In this document: one piece after another, positions 23,943 to 33,030 of the stretch
How positions within the stretch are numbered: the stretch's first letter is position 1
Layout: each line of letters opens with the position of its first letter
NCBI GenBank assembly: GCA_045652245.1
Contig: JAZRTY010000023.1
Span: forward strand, 62,001-126,000
Reading direction: 5' to 3'
DNA length: 64,000 nucleotides
Source: SIG622 sp045652245
Lineage (GTDB): Bacteria > Bacillota > Clostridia > Oscillospirales > CAG-382
Position numbers and translations under genes: made by a program
Notes under the pieces: generated by a model
What the model saw: the letters and a program-made list of their open reading frames with translations, nothing else
What the model was told of the DNA's origin: nothing
Database searches by the model: none

Positions 23943-24173
23943 CCTTTAAAGGAAAATTTAACAATATTTTTGTATAAAATACAAATATTTATTCGGTTTT
24001 CAATTTATTTTTTTGTCGTTTTTGTGAATTGTCGTTTGATTTCACATTTTTTAATCTGTAAAAATTTCACATCATTGTTAACTATTCACCACAAATACGC
24101 TTTTGTTTTGGTGCTTTTCAATATATTTTGTGTTAATTTTTTGATTTTTTATAATTTTATCGGTGCTTTCTTG

Positions 24174-24202
24174 TTGACAAATATAACAATTTATGTTAAA
24201 AT
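24174..24202 (+). promoter_or_regulatory. sigma-A promoter of the DeoR regulator
   Basis: TTGACA (24174-24179) and TAAAAT (24197-24202) have 17-bp spacing and lie 36 bases before the start codon. Confidence 0.8.
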
Positions 24203-24238
24203 CTAAATAGATATAATAGTTGTGAAAGGAATCTTAAA

Positions 24239-25096
24239 ATGAAAACTGCAAGAAGACAAATTATTTCGGGTATGATTCAGCAACAGCCCTTTATATCCTT
24301 TAAAGAGCTTGAAGAGCGTTTTCCGAATGTTACCGGTATGACCCTGCGTCGTGATATAGAGTATTTTGAAAAGGTCGGAGAGATTATAAAAGTGCGTGGG
24401 GGTGCACGGTCAATAAAATTCATAACCGCAACAATTGATGAGGACTATACTGTACGTGACAAGGAAAATTACAGCTCAAAGCTAACTATTGCAAGCAAGG
24501 TAGTTTCTCTTATCGAGGAAGGAAAATCCTACTATTTTGATTCCGGCACTACAATTATGCGTCTTGCAGAGCTGTTACCTGATATGTTTTTAAATATTAC
24601 CACCTCAAGTCCGAATATTGCACTTGAACTACTCCGTAAAAAATCTACGATTGTTTATCTTATCGGTGGAATTCTCAATCGCGAAAGCTTTTCAACAACG
24701 GGTGATTTAGCCTTGTCTTGTGCTGAAAACATAAGTGTTGATGTAGCCTTTATGACTCCGTCGGGGTATTCCGAAAACAGCGGTTTTACTTGTGGAAACC
24801 TTGCCGAAAACTCAATAAAAAGCGCAATAGTCAAGAGGGCAAAAAAGGTAATAATGCTTATGGATTCTTCAAAGCTTGATAAAAATATGCCCTACACCTT
24901 CTGCAGAATCTCCGATATTGACACTCTTATTGTTGACAAGCCCATTCCTGCCTCCTATATTGATACGGCAGCTTATCCGAACCTTAATATAGAGGTTTGT
25001 AACGACAGAGAAAATACATCCCACGAAATTACCACAAAATGTCTTACCCCCGAAGAATTACAAATTCTCAGGGAAAGAAAAAATCTTGACATCTGA
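24239..25096 (+). CDS. DeoR/GlpR-family transcriptional regulator
   Basis: The 285-residue protein has an N-terminal winged HTH (about 5-60; FKELEERFPNVTGMTLRRDIEYFEKVG is the family signature region) and a DeoR sensor domain of the ribose-5-phosphate isomerase-like fold (YYFDSGTTIMRLAELL, VYLIGGILNRES). DeoR proteins respond to phosphorylated sugars. It is divergent from pfkA, which suggests but does not prove a role in sugar metabolism. No operon partner follows. Confidence 0.88.
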   Translation: MKTARRQIISGMIQQQPFISFKELEERFPNVTGMTLRRDIEYFEKVGEIIKVRGGARSIKFITATIDEDYTVRDKENYSSKLTIASKVVSLIEEGKSYYFDSGTTIMRLAELLPDMFLNITTSSPNIALELLRKKSTIVYLIGGILNRESFSTTGDLALSCAENISVDVAFMTPSGYSENSGFTCGNLAENSIKSAIVKRAKKVIMLMDSSKLDKNMPYTFCRISDIDTLIVDKPIPASYIDTAAYPNLNIEVCNDRENTSHEITTKCLTPEELQILRERKNLDI

Positions 25097-25135
25097 CGAT
25101 TTTAACATTGTTTTGGGCAGAATTAACAATTTGGT

Positions 25136-25150
25136 AAAAAAAAAAAAAAA
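25136..25150 (+). repeat. A15 homopolymer tract
   Basis: Fifteen consecutive A residues lie 90 bases upstream of the secreted stalk-domain gene. Such tracts bend DNA and are prone to length variation. Confidence 0.85.
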
Positions 25151-25240
25151 CAAAAAATATGTATTTTTACTGCAAAAAATATGATAGAATATTTTTACTG
25201 AAAAACACTCAGTAAAGACATTCTAAGAAAGGAGAGTTCT

Positions 25241-26656
25241 ATGAAAAAACTCTTGGCAATTTTACTTACTTTCACATTACTTATTTCGTGTTCATCTATG
25301 GTTCTTGCAAAAGAAACAGATACCGTACAGGTTATTATACCCTCATATTCTGTGGAAATCTGTAACGGTCCGGTTTATTATTATGACTCGCTCTATCCTT
25401 TTTTATCCTACAAAAATATCACTTATTTCCCGATGACCTATGACTACTGCAGAGTTCTGGGACTACTTACAAGCTGGGATGCGCAAAAGGGGTTGTTTAT
25501 TGCCGGAGCAGACACAAAAGGTACTCTTCCGATTTACGAAACAACAGATAATTCCGGAATTCTTACTGCAACACTCCCCACCTACGATATTTATGTAAAC
25601 GGCAAAAAAATTGATAACTCAAAGCAGGAATATCCCCTTCTTAATTTCCGTGGTGTTACATATTTCCCGATGACCTATGACTTTTCAAAAGAGCTTCTCT
25701 GGACACTTGATTTTACTCCCGAAAAATTTACTGTAAATAAAGTAACAGATGATTCGGGTGTAAACACACGTAATCTAGAAGAAAACGCTGTTATCTTCCA
25801 GCACTCTACCTGGGAAACCTACTGGCAGGAGCCGGATTTCATTTATACAGTATATCCTACACTTTCAACAAGAAACCAACAAAACCATTACTACAGAGCA
25901 AACCTTGATACCTTTGAAGTTACAGAAATTGAAAAGCCGGATTACTCAAGCTCTGTTACGATGTTCCCGGACTTTACCTTTGATAAAGCAGAGGTAACAG
26001 AGAATGATGACGGTAAAATCTATGTTGACAACATGGAGATTGTCGATTCAGACTATGACTCTTTCAAGGAAAGTATTGCATCAGCATACGAAGTAACAGG
26101 GTATCATCTTATGGCATCCAAGATTTATTCAGATAATATCACGTTTTATCAACTTGTAAAGCAGGCGAATATTATTCTTCCCGGAAGTGGTGTGTATCAT
26201 TACACAAACGATTACACAACCTATGTAAAGATTGGTGACAAACTTGTAAAATTCAGAAATTATACCACTCCCGACAGTACACTAAAAGCCGGAGATAACG
26301 TATATTTTACAGCACGTAAGTTTGTAAAAACGATAATGACTCATTACTCGGATCAAGCAATGCTGTTCTATCTTCCGGAAGGTGCGCCCGAGCCTGTAAG
26401 TCTTACAGATAAGCTTGGAATATCCCACGCAGAGCTGCTTGGAGTTCACGACGGAAAGCTTTACTTCAAAGCACATTTCTCAAATTCCGATACCGGAGAT
26501 ACGATTGACGTAGGACGTGACGGATATTACACTCTTGACGGGGACAAACTCGAAAAGATAGGAAACTATGCAGATGTTCACTATGAATTTTTAAAGGATG
26601 ACGGTTCACTTTACGGACTAAACTACTACAAAAAGGAATTTGTAAAGCTCAACTAA
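25241..26656 (+). CDS. Secreted protein with duplicated copper amine oxidase-like stalk domain
   Basis: This 471-residue exported protein has a signal peptide of about 23 residues. LISC also fits a lipobox, so it may be a lipoprotein; VLA before KE is an alternative signal peptidase I site. Two related segments follow (about 27-90 and 105-165), each with YP(F/L)L-x-(Y/F)-(K/R)-x-(I/V)TYFPMTYD, as in copper amine oxidase N-terminal stalk domains. The remaining 300 residues are Tyr/Asp-rich and resemble no family I know, perhaps a beta-propeller. It is monocistronic with its own terminator. Likely an envelope-anchored surface protein; function unknown. Confidence 0.75.
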   Translation: MKKLLAILLTFTLLISCSSMVLAKETDTVQVIIPSYSVEICNGPVYYYDSLYPFLSYKNITYFPMTYDYCRVLGLLTSWDAQKGLFIAGADTKGTLPIYETTDNSGILTATLPTYDIYVNGKKIDNSKQEYPLLNFRGVTYFPMTYDFSKELLWTLDFTPEKFTVNKVTDDSGVNTRNLEENAVIFQHSTWETYWQEPDFIYTVYPTLSTRNQQNHYYRANLDTFEVTEIEKPDYSSSVTMFPDFTFDKAEVTENDDGKIYVDNMEIVDSDYDSFKESIASAYEVTGYHLMASKIYSDNITFYQLVKQANIILPGSGVYHYTNDYTTYVKIGDKLVKFRNYTTPDSTLKAGDNVYFTARKFVKTIMTHYSDQAMLFYLPEGAPEPVSLTDKLGISHAELLGVHDGKLYFKAHFSNSDTGDTIDVGRDGYYTLDGDKLEKIGNYADVHYEFLKDDGSLYGLNYYKKEFVKLN

Positions 26657-26670
26657 GATAACTTCATACT

Positions 26671-26706
26671 CCCCTTGCTGTACTTTGTAGCAAGGGGGAA
26701 ATTTTT
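26671..26706 (+). terminator. Terminator after the stalk-domain gene
   Basis: CCCCTTGCT pairs with AGCAAGGGG around GTACTTTGT and is followed by AAATTTTT. Confidence 0.8.
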
Positions 26707-26750
26707 GCTCAATTTTAACACTAAAATTACATTTAAACTAAAATTTCGCC

Positions 26751-26779
26751 TTTACAAAAAGCGTGTCTTGTGATATAAT
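26751..26779 (+). promoter_or_regulatory. sigma-A promoter of the methyltransferase-hslO group
   Basis: TTTACA (26751-26756) and TATAAT (26774-26779) with a 17-bp spacer precede a TTG start by 41 bases. Confidence 0.75.
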
Positions 26780-26819
26780 ATAATTTGTATAATTTTGACT
26801 TTTTAAGGAGACTTTCGGT

Positions 26820-27569
26820 TTGTTCTACGGAAATACACTTGCAAAAGTATACGATGCACTCAATGACGAAATTGACATTTCAGCCTGGGCTGATTTTATC
26901 TGCCGTGTTTTCGGAAAATACACAGACAGAGAAATAAAAAAAGTGTGTGAGCTTGCCTGTGGTACCGGCAATATGGCAATAGAGCTTGCCGGACGCAGTT
27001 TTGATATTACTGCCTCGGATATTTCAACCGAGATGCTCACGGAAGCTGAAAACAAAACAAGAAATGCAGGTCTTGAGGTGCGCTATGTCTGCGCTGATAT
27101 GCGTTCCTTTTCGTTATATAACAAAGCCGATGCCGTGCTGTGTCTTCTTGACAGTATGAACTATCTGACTAAACCCTCAGATTTTGTTTCGGCACTTGAG
27201 AGTGTTTACAAAAATCTCAGCGATGGCGGTCTGTTTATTTTTGATATAAATTCAAAGTACAAATTTGAAAATATCTATTCAGATAATGCTTATGTAATCG
27301 AGAACGAGGGTGTTCTCTGCGCCTGGCAGAATTTCTACAATCCGAAAAGTAAAATCTGCGACTTTTATCTCTCGATTTTCACAGAAAACAACGACGGAAG
27401 CTACACAAGGAATGACGAGCATCAAAGAGAGAGAATGTACACTCTGCGTTCGGTTTCAAAGATGCTACGGGACACAGGCTTTACTCTTTGTGGAGTGTTT
27501 TCTGATTTTGATTTTACTCCTGCCAACGAAGAAGATTGTGAAAGGCTCTATATAGTTGCTAAAAAATAA
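26820..27569 (+). CDS. Class I SAM-dependent methyltransferase
   Basis: The 249-residue protein carries the SAM motif VCELACGTGNMAIELA (motif I) and motifs II/III (ADMRSFSLYNKADAVLCLLDSMNYL). The last, together with the DINSKYKFENI segment, is typical of a widespread unassigned Firmicutes methyltransferase group. Translation starts at TTG nine bases after AAGGAG (26805-26810). The substrate is unknown. hslO follows after 18 bases, so the two may be cotranscribed. Confidence 0.85.
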   Translation: MFYGNTLAKVYDALNDEIDISAWADFICRVFGKYTDREIKKVCELACGTGNMAIELAGRSFDITASDISTEMLTEAENKTRNAGLEVRYVCADMRSFSLYNKADAVLCLLDSMNYLTKPSDFVSALESVYKNLSDGGLFIFDINSKYKFENIYSDNAYVIENEGVLCAWQNFYNPKSKICDFYLSIFTENNDGSYTRNDEHQRERMYTLRSVSKMLRDTGFTLCGVFSDFDFTPANEEDCERLYIVAKK

Positions 27570-27587
27570 ATTTTAAAGGACGTAACA

Positions 27588-28469
27588 ATGAAACAAAATA
27601 CTATAAGTCGTGCTATGACTGTATGCGGAAACGCAAGAATACTAATTATAAATTCAAGGGAAATGGTAAATGATGCCATAAAAATACACAGTCTCTCCCC
27701 TACCTGTGCTGCAGCTCTCGGAAGAACTCTGACAGCAGCCTCTTTAATCGGTGTTATGCTCAAGAACGCAACCGATACTGCAACTCTCACCTTTAACGGT
27801 GACGGCGTGTGTGGAAAGCTGATTGCTACTGCCGATTACTACGGAAATGTTAAGGGCTGTGCTGAAAATCCGACGGCTGACCTTCCTTTGAACTCCAAAG
27901 GAAAGCTTGATGTTGCAGGTGCCGTTGGTAAGGGTAATATGTATATTATCCGTGATACAGGTGAAAAGGAGCCATATATCGGCATGATTCCGATAGTATC
28001 GGGTGAGATTGCCGAGGATATCACAGAATACTATGCAAGAAGTGAGCAGATTCCGACAGTTTGTGCGCTTGGTGTTCTTGTAGATACAGATTATTCCTGT
28101 CGTGCTGCCGGCGGAATTATGATTCAGCTGCTTCCGGGTGCTGACGATGAATTTATAGACAGACTTTCTGCTCGTGTACCACTTCTTTCAAATATTTCTT
28201 ATCTTTTCAGCGAAGGTAAGACCAACAAGGAACTTCTTGACTATATTCTGGGTGACATTGAATATGACCTTTTTGATGAAATTGACTGTTCATATCATTG
28301 TGATTGCTCGGTAGAGCGAGTCGAAAAGGCTCTTATTTCTCTTGGAAAAGTGGAAATTGAAAGCATTATAAATGACAACAAGCCCATTGAGGTTGGTTGT
28401 CAGTTCTGTGGCAAGAAGTACACCTTCACAAAGGAAGATATGCAAAAGCTTTACGAGAGTGCAAAATAA
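27588..28469 (+). CDS. hslO: Redox-regulated chaperone Hsp33
   Basis: Hsp33 is a holdase chaperone switched on by oxidative unfolding of its C-terminal zinc site. The 293-residue protein has the N-terminal Hsp33 fold (PTCAAALGRTLTAASLIG; GDGVCGKLIATAD) and the zinc motif CDCS ... CQFC near residues 240-275. Length is normal. miaB starts 14 bases downstream, and together they head a run of tRNA-modification and DNA-repair genes. Confidence 0.96.
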   Translation: MKQNTISRAMTVCGNARILIINSREMVNDAIKIHSLSPTCAAALGRTLTAASLIGVMLKNATDTATLTFNGDGVCGKLIATADYYGNVKGCAENPTADLPLNSKGKLDVAGAVGKGNMYIIRDTGEKEPYIGMIPIVSGEIAEDITEYYARSEQIPTVCALGVLVDTDYSCRAAGGIMIQLLPGADDEFIDRLSARVPLLSNISYLFSEGKTNKELLDYILGDIEYDLFDEIDCSYHCDCSVERVEKALISLGKVEIESIINDNKPIEVGCQFCGKKYTFTKEDMQKLYESAK

Positions 28470-28483
28470 AGGAAATTCCAGAT

Positions 28484-29908
28484 ATGAAAAAATACGAGAA
28501 TTTTGATTTTAACGACATAAATATGCAAAGGGAGCTAATACGCGAGCTTCGCATAATAAATGCACAAAAGGAAAAACTACTCGGAAGAAAGCTTCGTGCT
28601 TGTGTGCAAACCTTCGGGTGTCAGCAGAATGAGGCAGACAGCGAAAAGTTACTTGGAACGGCGCTTGCGTGTGGCTACGAAAAGTGCGACAATGTCGAGG
28701 ATGCAGACCTTATAATATACAACACCTGCGCTGTACGTGAACACGCAGAGCTGAGGGCTCTTTCAAAAACAGGGCAGCTCAAGCACTTAAAAGAAAAAAA
28801 TCCCGACCTTTTAATAGGTCTTTGGGGTTGTATGGTATCTCAGGAGCACAGAACAAACACCATAAAGCACAGCTATCCTTATGTTGACTTTGTTGCCGGC
28901 ACAAATATGCTTCACAGGCTTCCCGAAATTCTTTATGATGTGGAGATTTCAAAGAGAAGAAGATACTATGTTGACGACAAGGACTATTCGGTAATTGAAG
29001 GTGTCCCCTGTGAACGTGACAGTTCCTTTAAGGCTTGGGTTTCGGTTATGTACGGCTGTAACAACTTCTGTACCTACTGTGTAGTGCCGTATGTGCGTGG
29101 CAGAGAAAGAAGCAGGAAACCTTCGGAGATACTTGCTGAAGTAAGAGACCTCGTTATGCGTGGCTACAAGGAAATTACTCTCCTTGGGCAGAATGTAAAC
29201 TCATACGGTAAGTCACTCCCCATTGAGGAAAGAATTACCTTTGCACAGCTTCTTTCAGAAATATGTAAAATTGAGGGTGATTTTATAGTTCGGTTTATGA
29301 CCTCTCACCCAAAGGATGCCTCTGACGAGCTTATCGAGGTGATGTCAAAAAATCCAAAGATTGCAAAGCATTTTCACCTACCCGTTCAATCAGGCAGCAC
29401 AAAGGTGCTTGGGGACATGAACAGACGTTACACACGGGAGCATTATATTGAGCTTGCAGGTAAAATAAAATCTGCAATGCCTGACATAACCCTTACAACA
29501 GACATTATTGTAGGTTTTCCGACTGAAACCGAAGAGGATTTCCAAGATACCCTTTCGGTAATACGTGAGGTTGGTTTTGATTCAATTTATGCGTTTATCT
29601 TCTCTCCCCGTAACGGAACGCCTGCTAAGGATATGCCAAATGTTTCGACAAAAGAAGAAATAAGTGACAGATTTTCAAGGCTTTTAGCCCTTGAGGCGCA
29701 GGTCAACGCAGAGCTTGGAGAGCGCATGGTAGGTAAAAAAATGCGTGTACTTGTGGATTCTCATCCCGATGAGTGTGGAATCAGTACTGCCAGAAGCGAA
29801 GGCAACAAAATTGTAAGATTCAATACAGATACAGACTTTTACGGAAAATTCGTAAATGTAGAAATAATAAGCGCGCAAGGGTCTAACCTTTTTGCAAAAC
29901 AAATTTGA
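28484..29908 (+). CDS. miaB: tRNA-2-methylthio-N6-dimethylallyladenosine synthase MiaB
   Basis: MiaB is a radical SAM methylthiotransferase that modifies A37 of tRNAs reading UNN codons. The 474-residue protein has the N-terminal UPF0004 cluster cysteines (TFGCQQNEAD, NTCAVREHAE, WGCMVSQ), the radical SAM motif CNNFCTYC, and a C-terminal TRAM domain. The start at 28484 follows AAAGGA; an open extension into hslO was rejected because it is not conserved in the family and overlaps hslO. Confidence 0.97.
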   Translation: MKKYENFDFNDINMQRELIRELRIINAQKEKLLGRKLRACVQTFGCQQNEADSEKLLGTALACGYEKCDNVEDADLIIYNTCAVREHAELRALSKTGQLKHLKEKNPDLLIGLWGCMVSQEHRTNTIKHSYPYVDFVAGTNMLHRLPEILYDVEISKRRRYYVDDKDYSVIEGVPCERDSSFKAWVSVMYGCNNFCTYCVVPYVRGRERSRKPSEILAEVRDLVMRGYKEITLLGQNVNSYGKSLPIEERITFAQLLSEICKIEGDFIVRFMTSHPKDASDELIEVMSKNPKIAKHFHLPVQSGSTKVLGDMNRRYTREHYIELAGKIKSAMPDITLTTDIIVGFPTETEEDFQDTLSVIREVGFDSIYAFIFSPRNGTPAKDMPNVSTKEEISDRFSRLLALEAQVNAELGERMVGKKMRVLVDSHPDECGISTARSEGNKIVRFNTDTDFYGKFVNVEIISAQGSNLFAKQI

Positions 29909-29930
29909 CAAATTTTGAGGAGTAAGTATT

Positions 29931-30353
29931 ATGACAGAGAATCAGATAATTGAAATGGCAAAGTCACTTGGTAAGGAAATTTCAGAAAGTGAAAAATTCA
30001 AGGAGTTTATGGAAGCGAAAAGGGAATTTCTCGCAAGTGATGAGCTGAAAACAAAACTTACCGAATTTAAAGTACAAAAGGCACTCATTGACAAGCAGGC
30101 AGAACTTAAAAATGCTGATGAGGTAGTTATTGACGCAATCGGTGCAAGAGCTGATTTACTTTTCAGAGAAATAAACGAAAGCCCGATTTTTCAGAGATTT
30201 CAGACAGCAGAACAGGAATTCAACATCCTGCTTAATGCTGTAAACACCACTATAAGCTCATATCTTTCAGGACAGACCGAAGTTTCCGGACAAGGTGCTT
30301 GTTCCGGCAACTGTTCTTCCTGCAAGTCCTCCTGCTCACATTCTCACGAATAA
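29931..30353 (+). CDS. YlbF/YmcA (Ric complex)-like protein with Cys-rich tail
   Basis: The 140-residue helical protein belongs to the YlbF/YmcA family (PF06133). In Bacillus, YmcA is likewise encoded just after miaB, and with YlbF and YaaT forms a complex that binds iron-sulfur clusters and affects RNA processing, biofilm and sporulation. The last 17 residues form a short Cys/His cluster, CSGNCSSCKSSCSHSH, which looks like a metal or cluster ligand set. mutS follows 53 bases later. Confidence 0.85.
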   Translation: MTENQIIEMAKSLGKEISESEKFKEFMEAKREFLASDELKTKLTEFKVQKALIDKQAELKNADEVVIDAIGARADLLFREINESPIFQRFQTAEQEFNILLNAVNTTISSYLSGQTEVSGQGACSGNCSSCKSSCSHSHE

Positions 30354-30406
30354 TTTTAAGCTTCCAGAAAACGCAATATGCGTAAAAGAAAGGAACTATA
30401 ATTCTT

Positions 30407-32998
30407 ATGCCATATACGCCAATGATGCTTCAGTATTTTGAAGTTAAAGAACAATATCCCGATCACATACTGTTTTACAGACTCGGAGACTTTTATGAAA
30501 TGTTCTTCGAGGATGCAAAGACTGCCTCACGTGAGCTTGAATTGACTCTTACAGGCAGGGATTGTGGTATGGAGGAACGTGCACCTATGTGTGGGGTCCC
30601 CTATCACAGTGCTGAAGGGTATATAGCAAAGCTTGTTTCTCGTGGCTACAAGGTCGCTATCTGCGAACAGACAGAGGACCCGGCACAAGCCAAGGGTATA
30701 GTTAAGCGTGAGGTTATAAGAATTATAACACCCGGAACTGTTACAGAAGGAAGCCTTCTTCTTGAGGGTAAAAACAATTATCTGTGTGCTATTTACATTG
30801 AGGGTGCAAAGGCAGGCTTCGCAGTAGCCGATATTTCTACTGCAGAGGTATATGCTACAGACTTCTCTCAGGGTGATATTCTCTCAAATCTTATGGGCGA
30901 GCTTGCAGTTTATTCGCCAAGTGAGGTTATAACAAATCTTCCCGAACAAAGCCTTGAGGAAATGGCTGATTTTATTAAAGGCAGACTCGGAGCATTTTTA
31001 TCGGTAGGCAATAATGATGCCTTTAACGGAAAAGGCGAAATTCTCGAAAAACAATTTGGAGAAGACTATACCGAGAAATATAATATAGCTCCTGACTCCC
31101 CTGTGAATAATGCCCTGTCTGCACTTATTGATTACCTTATTGAAACCCAAAAGGGTGATATTTCCCACATAAACAAGCTGACCTATTATACAAATGAACA
31201 GTTTTTGGCTCTTGACGTCAATACAAGACGAAACCTTGAGCTATGCGAGGCTATGCGTACTCGTGAAAAGAAAGGTACTCTGCTTTGGGTGCTTGATAAA
31301 ACAAAAACTGCGATGGGTTCAAGACTTCTTCGAAAATGGGTTGAACAGCCACTTCTTTCAGTAAATCTTATATCGCAAAGACAAAATGCTGTAAAGGAGC
31401 TTTATAGTTCATTTATCGCAAAGGAAGAGCTGCAGCTTGAGCTTTCCGGAATTAACGATATTGAACGACTCCTTACAAAAATCGTTTACGGTACTGCAGG
31501 CGGACGTGACCTTACAGCCCTTATGACTACTTGTGAACATTTGCCGAAAATACGTGAGCTGCTATCTTCTTTTTCCTGTGATGAGCTTTGTAATCTTTAT
31601 ACCGAAATTGATGAGCTATCGGATATTTGTGCTCTTATTAAGGCTGCAATATGTGAAAATCCCCCCTTCTCTGTTCGTGAGGGTGGTTTTATCCGTGACG
31701 GGTATAACGCACAGGTTGACGAGCTTCGTGGTATGCTCGGTGAGGGTAAAAGCTGGATTTCGCAGATTGAAGCGAAGGAAAAAGAAGCAACAGGTATTAA
31801 AAATCTGAAAATCGGTTATAACCGTGTTTTCGGGTACTATATTGAGGTTACAAAATCCTATATTGACCAAGTACCCGAAACTTATATCAGAAAACAAACG
31901 CTCACAGGCTGTGAGCGATACATAACACAAGAGCTTAAGGATATGGAAGCAAAGGTGCTTGGTGCGCAGGACAAGGTTATTGCACTTGAATATGAGCTTT
32001 TTGTGAAAATCTGTACATATATTTCCGAAAATATGCTCAGAATTCAGAAAACTGCGTCACTTCTTGCACGTCTTGATGTATATGTTTCACTGGCAGACGT
32101 GGCACTTAAAAACAATTACGTCTGCCCCGAAGTTGATTATTCAGACAAGCTCGAAATTCGTGGTGGCAGACATCCTATTGTTGAAAAATATATGCACGGA
32201 ACACAGATGTTTGTACCAAATGACGCGTATCTTGACGAAAACAGACGTATTATGCTCATTACAGGTCCAAATATGGCAGGTAAGTCTACATATATGAGAC
32301 AGAACGCACTTATTGTAATAATGGCACAGATTGGCTCGTTTGTTCCTTGTGAGAGTGCAAGAATAGGAATTGTTGACAAGGTTTTCACAAGAGTTGGTGC
32401 AAGTGATGACCTGGCGTCAGGGCAATCGACCTTTATGCTTGAAATGAACGAGGTAGCGTACATTCTTGCAAACGCTACAAAAAAGAGCTTTATTATCTAT
32501 GACGAAATAGGCAGAGGAACCTCGACCTATGACGGAATGAGTATTGCAAGAGCAATCTGCGAATACACGGCAGGTAAGAAAATCGGTGCTAAAACTATGT
32601 TTGCAACGCATTATCACGAGCTTTGTGAGCTTCCCGAAACCTATCCTTGCATTGTGAATTACTCAATTGCAGCAAAGAAACGTGGCGATGAGCTTATATT
32701 CCTTCGTAAGATAGTTGAGGGTGCAGCAGACGACAGCTACGGTATTGAGGTTGCAAAGCTTGCAGGTGTACCGAATGAGGTTATAAAGCGAGCAAAGGAA
32801 GTTTTAGAGAGTCTTGAGGGTGGAATTGGTATTCCACTTGGCAGGGGGGCTAAAAAGGTTGAAGAGGATATCAGCCTTTCCTTTGAGGATCTGGCAAAAG
32901 ATAAGCTTTACTCGCTGATTAAGCACACAGACCTTGATACAATTTCTCCGATTGAGGCTTTACAAAAGCTTTATGAGCTCAAAAAATATACTAACTAA
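30407..32998 (+). CDS. mutS: DNA mismatch repair protein MutS
   Basis: MutS recognises base mismatches and small loops. The 863-residue protein has the mismatch-binding motif FYRLGDFYEMF near residue 25, a connector and clamp region, and the ABC-type ATPase with Walker A GPNMAGKS at 620-627, the DEIGRGTSTYDG Walker B/signature segment and TMFATHYHEL. It is followed by mutL after 32 bases, forming the usual mutSL pair. Confidence 0.98.
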   Translation: MPYTPMMLQYFEVKEQYPDHILFYRLGDFYEMFFEDAKTASRELELTLTGRDCGMEERAPMCGVPYHSAEGYIAKLVSRGYKVAICEQTEDPAQAKGIVKREVIRIITPGTVTEGSLLLEGKNNYLCAIYIEGAKAGFAVADISTAEVYATDFSQGDILSNLMGELAVYSPSEVITNLPEQSLEEMADFIKGRLGAFLSVGNNDAFNGKGEILEKQFGEDYTEKYNIAPDSPVNNALSALIDYLIETQKGDISHINKLTYYTNEQFLALDVNTRRNLELCEAMRTREKKGTLLWVLDKTKTAMGSRLLRKWVEQPLLSVNLISQRQNAVKELYSSFIAKEELQLELSGINDIERLLTKIVYGTAGGRDLTALMTTCEHLPKIRELLSSFSCDELCNLYTEIDELSDICALIKAAICENPPFSVREGGFIRDGYNAQVDELRGMLGEGKSWISQIEAKEKEATGIKNLKIGYNRVFGYYIEVTKSYIDQVPETYIRKQTLTGCERYITQELKDMEAKVLGAQDKVIALEYELFVKICTYISENMLRIQKTASLLARLDVYVSLADVALKNNYVCPEVDYSDKLEIRGGRHPIVEKYMHGTQMFVPNDAYLDENRRIMLITGPNMAGKSTYMRQNALIVIMAQIGSFVPCESARIGIVDKVFTRVGASDDLASGQSTFMLEMNEVAYILANATKKSFIIYDEIGRGTSTYDGMSIARAICEYTAGKKIGAKTMFATHYHELCELPETYPCIVNYSIAAKKRGDELIFLRKIVEGAADDSYGIEVAKLAGVPNEVIKRAKEVLESLEGGIGIPLGRGAKKVEEDISLSFEDLAKDKLYSLIKHTDLDTISPIEALQKLYELKKYTN

Positions 32999-33030
32999 TA
33001 TTTATTAGGTTAAAAGGCAGGTGACTATAT

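Noticed and set aside
23970..24206. 78-residue hydrophobic open frame upstream of the DeoR gene
   Set aside because: It lies in very AT-rich DNA, has no ribosome-binding site, runs through the DeoR promoter and has the biased composition of chance AT-rich frames.
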